From CAZJRB01 sp964547995 (GTDB taxonomy: Bacteria > Planctomycetota > Planctomycetia > Pirellulales > Thermoguttaceae): a DNA stretch of 18,551 nucleotides. The position numbers and the translations under genes were made by a program. Where the stretch lies: NCBI GenBank assembly GCA_964547995.1, contig CAZJRB010000134.1, forward strand, positions 1 to 18,551, in the 5' to 3' direction. This document shows positions 14,544 through 18,551 of this stretch, in pieces. Each line of letters opens with the position of its first letter. Positions within the stretch are counted from its first letter, which is position 1. Below the pieces are notes generated by a model. The model was not told the DNA's origin. It did not search any database and saw nothing but the letters and a program-made list of their open reading frames with translations.

Positions 14544-14622
14544 GTTTAGCGGGTGGGCTTGCCCGCCGTTGTACATCCCGATTTCTCACAACGTCAGCGG
14601 CGGGCAAGCCCGCCCGCTAAAC
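14544..14622. repeat. 28-base inverted palindrome doublet (REPIN-like)
   Basis: Arms 14544-14571 and 14595-14622 match as inverted copies at 26 of 28 positions, with a 23-base spacer. Each arm starts with GTTTAGCGGG and holds a palindrome; the right arm has GGCGGGC, loop AA, GCCCGCC (14599-14614). It could also end uppS transcription, but no T-run follows. Confidence 0.82.
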
Positions 14623-14644
14623 CCATAACCTGCTCTGGCTTCCA

Positions 14645-14673
14645 TTGACGCGAGATCGTGTTCCGCGTATCAT
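14645..14673 (+). promoter_or_regulatory. strong sigma70-like promoter for murC-murB
   Basis: -35 TTGACG (14645-14650, five of six), a 17-base spacer, -10 TATCAT (14668-14673, five of six). The predicted start, near 14680, makes the TTG at 14680 an unlikely start codon and supports the ATG at 14713. Confidence 0.6.
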
Positions 14674-14712
14674 CCCCCCTTGCAGAAAATGGACTTTTCT
14701 GGTGCGGAAATA

Positions 14713-16089
14713 ATGATGCGAGCCCACCTGGTCGGCATCGGCGGCAGTGGGATGAGGGCCTTGACCGACGTGCTGCTGGGCTGGAACTGGCGCATCAGCG
14801 GCTCGGACCGGAATCTGGATTCGGCCGAGGAACTAGCTGCGGTTGGTGTTCACCTCTCCTCCGGCCATGCGGCCGAGAATCTCCCCCGGCAAACAGACCT
14901 GGTCATCTACACCGATGCGGTCGAAGCCGACAATCCCGAACTTCGGCGGGCGGCAAAACTCGGCATTCCTGCCATCAGCTATTTCGAGATGGCAGGGCGG
15001 CTCACCCATCGCAAAGAGGCACTGGCTGTCGCCGGAACACACGGCAAATCGACTACCACCGCCATGGCGGCACACATCTTTATCCGGGCCGGCCGTGATC
15101 CGACAGTATTGTGCGGGGCGTCGCCGTTGGGCCGATCGTCGGGCGGTCGAGCCGGCAGCGGAGACTTGGTTCTGGTGGAAGCCTGCGAATACCGGGCGAA
15201 TTTCCTGAAGTTGCACCCCCGCCAGGTGGTGCTGCTGGGCATCGAACCCGACCATTTCGACTACTACCGGACCGACGGGCAATTGGTGAACGCATTTAGG
15301 CAATTCGCTCAATCAGTGCCCCCCGATGGGCGGGTTCTTGTGCGGGCAGACTGCCCTGTTTCCCGGCGGGTTGCCAACGATCTTCCGTGTCGAGTCGAGA
15401 CGTTCGGCATCGGCGGGGGCGATTGGGCGGTCCGGGCAATGAAGTCTCAACAAGGTCGATATGCCTTTGAGATCCGCCACCGTCGATTCCGCCCGTGCGA
15501 GATCAAGCTCCGGGTGCCGGGCCGCCATAACATGCTAAATGCCCTGGCGGCAGCCGCCTTGGCATGCGAAAATGGCGTCGCACCCGAGATTGTCAAGTAC
15601 GCACTGAGCGAATTTCGCGGTCTGCACCGCCGATTGGAGTATCGTGGCATGTCCCACGGGACCGTCTTGCTCGACGACTACGCCCACCACCCAACCGAAG
15701 TGTCGGCCGCGCTTTGTACCGTCCGCCGGATGTATCCCGGCCGCCGGCTCTGGTGTGTGTTCCAACCACACCAGGTTTCCCGCACCGAAAGATTACTGGA
15801 CGAGTTGGCCGAAAGCCTGCAAAATGCCGAGGAGGTGTTCGTGGCGGAGATATTCCGGGCGCGCGACGGGGCCCCCAAAGAAGGGGAGGTGACCGCCGCC
15901 GACCTGGCTGCGGCCGTACGCCGCCGCGGTGCAAGTGTCTCCGGGATTCACGTAATGCAAGAGATTATCAACGTGCTGAAAGACCGCTTGATGCCGGACG
16001 ATGTATTGTTGACGATGGGGGCCGGCAACGTGGGAGCGATTTGCGGCCGGCTTGTCCGGTCGATTCACGGAGGACTCAAGGCGGCATGA
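14713..16089 (+). CDS. murC: UDP-N-acetylmuramate--L-alanine ligase
   Basis: ATP-dependent ligase adding L-alanine to UDP-MurNAc, the first amino acid of the peptidoglycan stem, in the cytoplasm. The 458-residue protein shows all three Mur ligase domains: the UDP-binding Rossmann loop GIGGSGM (8-14), the ATP loop GTHGKSTTT (108-116), EACEYRANF (156-164), LGIEPDHFDYY (175-185), HNMLNALAA (272-280) and the C-terminal DDYAHHPTEV (321-330) with FQPHQVSRT (350-358). The DHFDYY and DDYAHHP forms point to MurC rather than MurD, E or F. The start at 14713 fits a GCGGA ribosome site about 7 bases upstream and the promoter at 14645-14673; ATG 14716 is equally possible. The stop overlaps the murB start as ATGA. 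Confidence 0.96.
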   Translation: MMRAHLVGIGGSGMRALTDVLLGWNWRISGSDRNLDSAEELAAVGVHLSSGHAAENLPRQTDLVIYTDAVEADNPELRRAAKLGIPAISYFEMAGRLTHRKEALAVAGTHGKSTTTAMAAHIFIRAGRDPTVLCGASPLGRSSGGRAGSGDLVLVEACEYRANFLKLHPRQVVLLGIEPDHFDYYRTDGQLVNAFRQFAQSVPPDGRVLVRADCPVSRRVANDLPCRVETFGIGGGDWAVRAMKSQQGRYAFEIRHRRFRPCEIKLRVPGRHNMLNALAAAALACENGVAPEIVKYALSEFRGLHRRLEYRGMSHGTVLLDDYAHHPTEVSAALCTVRRMYPGRRLWCVFQPHQVSRTERLLDELAESLQNAEEVFVAEIFRARDGAPKEGEVTAADLAAAVRRRGASVSGIHVMQEIINVLKDRLMPDDVLLTMGAGNVGAICGRLVRSIHGGLKAA

Positions 16090-17021
16090 ATGCCGAGGAG
16101 CTTTTGCGACCACCGTCCTCAATGAAGGGATTTCAGACTGCGATGGATTTGACTACCGGCTTTGAAAAGATCGTACGGCGGGACGAGCCGCTGGCAATGC
16201 ACACCTGGTTCCAATTGGGCGGATCGGCCGAATACTTCGCCGAACCGGCCAATCCCGACGAACTGATTGTACTGATCAAGCGCTGCCACGAGGAAGAAAT
16301 CCCGGTCCGGTTGCTGGGCCGGGGGTCGAATGTGCTGGTTCGCGACGAAGGGGTGCCCGGCGTCGTCGTCCGGCTCTCCTCACCCGAGTTCAGCAAGATC
16401 GGAATCGACGGCCAAGCGGTCACCGCCGGCGGCGGAGCGGCACTGGGACGCACCATCACCACCGCCGTCCACCAGGGGCTGGCCGGGTTGGAGGCCCTGA
16501 TCGGTATCCCGGGAACCGTAGGCGGGGCCCTGTTCGGAAACGCCGGGTCCCATGCCGGCGATATCGGACAATGGGTCGGCCGCGTTACCGTCATCTCCCA
16601 AACCGGCGAAGTCTACGGCCGAGAGCACGACGAACTCGAATTCGCCTACCGGCAAAGCAACCTCGACGAGCTGGTGATCCTGGACGCCGCCTTCCAGCTC
16701 GAAGAGGACGACCCCGCCGAACTCGCCCGGCGGATGCAGAAATACTGGATCGTCAAGAAGGCCAATCAACCCATGGGACACCAGTGCGCCGGGTGCGTGT
16801 TCAAAAACCCCCGCGGCGCCAGTGCCGGTGAGATGATCGAAGAGGCCGGGCTGAAAGGCACCCGAATCGGCGGCGCCGTCGTAAGCGATCGACACGCCAA
16901 CTTCATCGTCGCCGAGCCCGAGTGTACCAGCCAGGATGTCTTGCGGCTGATCGACTTGGTTCGCGGACAGGTCCACGACCGGCTGGGAATCGAGCTGGAA
17001 CGCGAGTTGGAAATATGGTGA
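16086..17021 (+). CDS. murB: UDP-N-acetylenolpyruvoylglucosamine reductase
   Basis: FAD enzyme that reduces UDP-GlcNAc-enolpyruvate to UDP-MurNAc with NADPH, supplying the MurC substrate. The 311 residues fit the shorter class (type II). The FAD-binding region shows THTWFQLGG-like text (MHTWFQLGG, 38-46), LLGRGSNVLVRDEG (76-89) and ALIGIPGTVGGALFGNAGSHAGDI (137-160). The active-site tyrosine-arginine pair is AYRQSN (Y188, R189). The proton-donor motif reads AGCVFKNP, so Cys237 stands where E. coli MurB has Ser229. ATG 16086 overlaps murC by four bases and has GGAGG 12 bases upstream; ATG 16122 or 16143 would shorten the protein and cannot be excluded. The stop codon falls in a heptamer repeat. 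Confidence 0.95.
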   Translation: MNAEELLRPPSSMKGFQTAMDLTTGFEKIVRRDEPLAMHTWFQLGGSAEYFAEPANPDELIVLIKRCHEEEIPVRLLGRGSNVLVRDEGVPGVVVRLSSPEFSKIGIDGQAVTAGGGAALGRTITTAVHQGLAGLEALIGIPGTVGGALFGNAGSHAGDIGQWVGRVTVISQTGEVYGREHDELEFAYRQSNLDELVILDAAFQLEEDDPAELARRMQKYWIVKKANQPMGHQCAGCVFKNPRGASAGEMIEEAGLKGTRIGGAVVSDRHANFIVAEPECTSQDVLRLIDLVRGQVHDRLGIELERELEIW

Positions 17022-17038
17022 GTAGTGAGTGGTGATAG
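17018..17038. repeat. tandem heptamer array GTGANNN, three units
   Basis: GTGAGTA, GTGAGTG, GTGATAG in phase, starting within the last codons of murB; its TGA stop (17019-17021) is part of the first unit. Three bases separate it from the palindrome at 17041-17069. Confidence 0.6.
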
Positions 17039-17040
17039 GA

Positions 17041-17069
17041 CAAAAGCCCCGGCACTGCGTGCCGGGGTT
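17041..17069. repeat. 29-base palindromic repeat, copy 2
   Basis: CCCCGGCAC (17047-17055), loop TGC, GTGCCGGGG (17059-17067), preceded by CAAAAG and followed by TT. It is the inverted copy of 7358-7386 (28 of 29 matches). It lies between murB and ftsQ. Confidence 0.85.
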
Positions 17070-17123
17070 CAGCGCAAAGCGATTAGGATGGGACCTTCAA
17101 ACCATTAGGACGGAACCTTGCTC

Positions 17124-18023
17124 ATGTGTGCCAAGAAAAGGAGACGGAAATCCTCCAGGTCGCCTGCGAGGTCGACGAAGCTGGCAGAGGTCCTGTCGGG
17201 CCCCGCTCGGCCGCTTGTCATCGTCGCCGTGCTGGTCGGTGCGTTGTTCGGCGCGTGGTACCTCGTTTGGAATACGGTTCAGCACCAGGTTCTCTCGTCC
17301 GACGAGTACCTGGTCACGCCGGAGAAAGTGGAGATCACGTCGTTGCCCGACTGGATCCACACGGACATTCGGGCGGAAGTGTTCCGCGGCGCCTGGCTCG
17401 ACCGCCCCCTGTCGATCATGGACGACGACCTGACCGAACGAATCAAGGATGCGTTCTCGCTGCACCCGTGGGTGGCCAAGGTCCGGCAGGTCACCAAGCA
17501 CCATCCGGCAAGGGTGAAAGTCGATCTGGACTACCGCCGGCCGGTTTGCATGGTTGACATCGCCACCGGGTTGTTGCCGGTCGATGCCGACGGCGTGTTG
17601 CTGCCGGCCGCCGACTTCTCGCCGGTCGAAGCGAGCCGTTTTCCCCGGCTCCTCGGCGTCGACACCGTGCCGGTCGGTCTGCCCGGGGAGAGTTGGGGTG
17701 ACGCCCGGGTTGTCGGCGGGGCCGAGATCGCCGATGCGCTTCGCGATGTCTGGAAACCGTGGCGGCTGTGGCAGATCGTCGGCTCGGCGTCGGGGATTGA
17801 AGATGAATCCAACTACACCATTCTCACACGCGGCGGAACGCGGATCCGGTGGGGGCTGGCCCCCGGCAGCAAGGTCCACGGCGAACTCACCGTCGCCGAC
17901 AAGCTCGCCCGCCTCCAACAATACATCAGGCAATACGGCACCCTGGAAGGTCGTGACGCCCCGCAGGAATTGGACGTCTACAAGCTGCGGCCGCTGCGAG
18001 TTTCGTCTCGACCCGAGGATTGA
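17124..18023 (+). CDS. ftsQ: FtsQ-like cell division protein, 299 aa
   Basis: Bitopic membrane protein of the divisome. It has a basic cytoplasmic tail (KKRRRKSSRSPARS), one membrane helix at about 30-50 (PLVIVAVLVGALFGAWYLVW), then a periplasmic part. The part at about 64-145 fits a POTRA domain (LTERIKDAFSLHPWVAKVRQVTKHHPARVKVDLDYRRPVCMVD), and the following LLPVDADGVLLP is the usual FtsQ beta domain start. Length is near the family norm (about 275). The ATG at 17124 is preferred to the TTG at 17118. Its place after murC and murB mirrors the mur-fts cluster of other bacteria, except that ddl is missing and ftsA/ftsZ do not follow. Sequence identity in this family is low, so the call rests on topology, the POTRA pattern and context. 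Confidence 0.85.
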   Translation: MCAKKRRRKSSRSPARSTKLAEVLSGPARPLVIVAVLVGALFGAWYLVWNTVQHQVLSSDEYLVTPEKVEITSLPDWIHTDIRAEVFRGAWLDRPLSIMDDDLTERIKDAFSLHPWVAKVRQVTKHHPARVKVDLDYRRPVCMVDIATGLLPVDADGVLLPAADFSPVEASRFPRLLGVDTVPVGLPGESWGDARVVGGAEIADALRDVWKPWRLWQIVGSASGIEDESNYTILTRGGTRIRWGLAPGSKVHGELTVADKLARLQQYIRQYGTLEGRDAPQELDVYKLRPLRVSSRPED

Positions 18024-18040
18024 TCCAACTCGAGCGGGAA

Positions 18041-18083
18041 ACACCACGCCAAGACACAAAGGCGCGAAGACGAGGAAAGACGG
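18041..18083. repeat. degenerate purine-rich 9-base tandem repeat
   Basis: Reads as loose 9-base units of the form CACGCCAAG, ACACAAAGG, CGCGAAGAC, GAGGAAAGA. It fills the gap between the convergent ftsQ and csrA genes. Similar ACCACGAAGACAC-like text is, from memory, common between genes in environmental genomes. Confidence 0.45.
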
Positions 18084-18087
18084 GCGA

Positions 18088-18291
18088 TCACCGAGCGGTC
18101 GTTTTCTTTTCCTGCTTCTTTCCCTGACCGTTTCCTTCGGCCTGCTCCTTGATCTCCTCGCGAACGATGGCCATCTCCTTGGGAGCTTCCACCCCGATGC
18201 GGACGATCCCCTGGGCAACGCGAACGACCGTCACGGCAACCTCATCGCCAATAAGGATCTTCTCGCCGACCTTTCGCGATAAAACGAGCAT
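18088..18291 (-). CDS. csrA: carbon storage regulator CsrA
   Basis: Small dimeric RNA-binding regulator that binds GGA motifs in mRNA leaders and alters translation or stability. The 67-residue product has the classic sequence MLVLSRKVGEKILIGDEV (1-18), VRIGVEAPKEMAIVREEI (30-47), including the RNA-contacting Arg44. The tail (48-67) is a lysine/glutamine-rich extension. The second of two adjacent ATGs (18291) is chosen because AGGAG lies 6 bases before it and it gives the standard MLVLSRK start. The ribosome site itself reads CAGGAG, a possible CsrA site, with another GGA about 15 bases upstream, so autoregulation is plausible but inferred. It is alone here; no flagellar gene or fliW is adjacent. 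Confidence 0.96.
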   Translation of the reverse strand: MLVLSRKVGEKILIGDEVAVTVVRVAQGIVRIGVEAPKEMAIVREEIKEQAEGNGQGKKQEKKTTAR

Positions 18292-18383
18292 CATGCTCTC
18301 CTGAGGGGAGAAATCCGACGTCGTGAAGGATCGCCGGCGTCGAGAGGAGCGCAGCCACAAATGCGCCCCCCTACCTACCTCAG

Positions 18384-18412
18384 AAGATAGCAGTGGATAC
18401 CCGGATTTACAA
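18384..18412 (-). promoter_or_regulatory. possible csrA promoter
   Basis: On the minus strand, -35 TTGTAA (18412-18407), a 17-base spacer, -10 TATCTT (18389-18384), each four of six. It would give csrA a leader of about 85 bases. Confidence 0.4.
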
Positions 18413-18520
18413 GGGGCTGGAGGCAAAACCACCGAATTTTCTCGGGCTGACTCGGCAAAATAGGGGATATGGGTCGCCTTGATGTCCGATGCGCCGGCCT
18501 AGTGCCTCTTCAAATCTGGG

Positions 18521-18549
18521 TTGACAAGTTGGCTACATTTCTGTATTTG
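18521..18549 (+). promoter_or_regulatory. possible promoter leading out of the window
   Basis: A perfect -35 TTGACA (18521-18526), a 17-base spacer and a poor -10 TATTTG (18544-18549). It would serve a plus-strand gene beyond the end. Apart from this and the csrA leader, 18292-18551 shows no gene. Confidence 0.3.
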
Positions 18550-18551
18550 CC

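Noticed and set aside
13515..14576. Minus-strand open frame of 353 codons opposite uppS
   Set aside because: Antisense to a complete UppS with all motifs, and it runs into the repeat doublet; no independent support.

Overview
The window looks like chromosomal DNA of a GC-rich member of the Planctomycetota, probably close to Pirellulales. This is inferred from gene content, the style of PurA and CsrA, scattered housekeeping genes, large secreted proteins of unknown function, and intergenic spaces packed with short palindromes. No rRNA gene, tRNA gene, phage gene, transposase or CRISPR array was seen. Fifteen protein genes are supported.

Layout: 141-3860 holds three secreted-protein genes on the plus strand: a tiny exported protein, a DUF4139-like protein and a HEAT-like exported protein; the last two look like one operon. 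A 600-residue phosphosugar mutase (3974-5776, minus) is divergent from a PflX-like radical SAM protein (6037-6957, plus), which is followed by a lone ribosomal protein S18 gene (7076-7351). From 11609 back to 7449 on the minus strand lies an oppA-oppB-oppC oligopeptide import operon. It has no ATPase genes, and OppA and OppC carry unusual insertions. purA (12322-13611) and uppS (13734-14465) follow on the plus strand. They lead to murC-murB-ftsQ (14713-18023), a cell-wall and division cluster: UppS makes the lipid carrier, MurB and MurC make UDP-MurNAc-L-Ala, and FtsQ belongs to the divisome. csrA (18088-18291, minus) converges on ftsQ.

The most interesting material is non-coding. (1) The 712-base divergent spacer between oppA and purA contains a sigma70-like plus-strand promoter (11730-11758). 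It is followed by a dense series of hairpins ending in a GC-rich stem and a short T-run near 12039. This is a coherent candidate for an undescribed structured RNA of about 275 nt. (2) Many intergenic gaps carry palindromes with a common style (short arms, usually a 2-3 base loop). Several occur as inverted doublets resembling REPINs. One 37-base inverted repeat has its right arm inside a gene, where it encodes part of the signal peptide. (3) Two loci about 9.7 kb apart carry the same 29-base palindromic block, each next to tandem 7-base repeats of different sequence.

All calls come from reading the sequence. Family assignments rest on recognised motifs, not on database searches.
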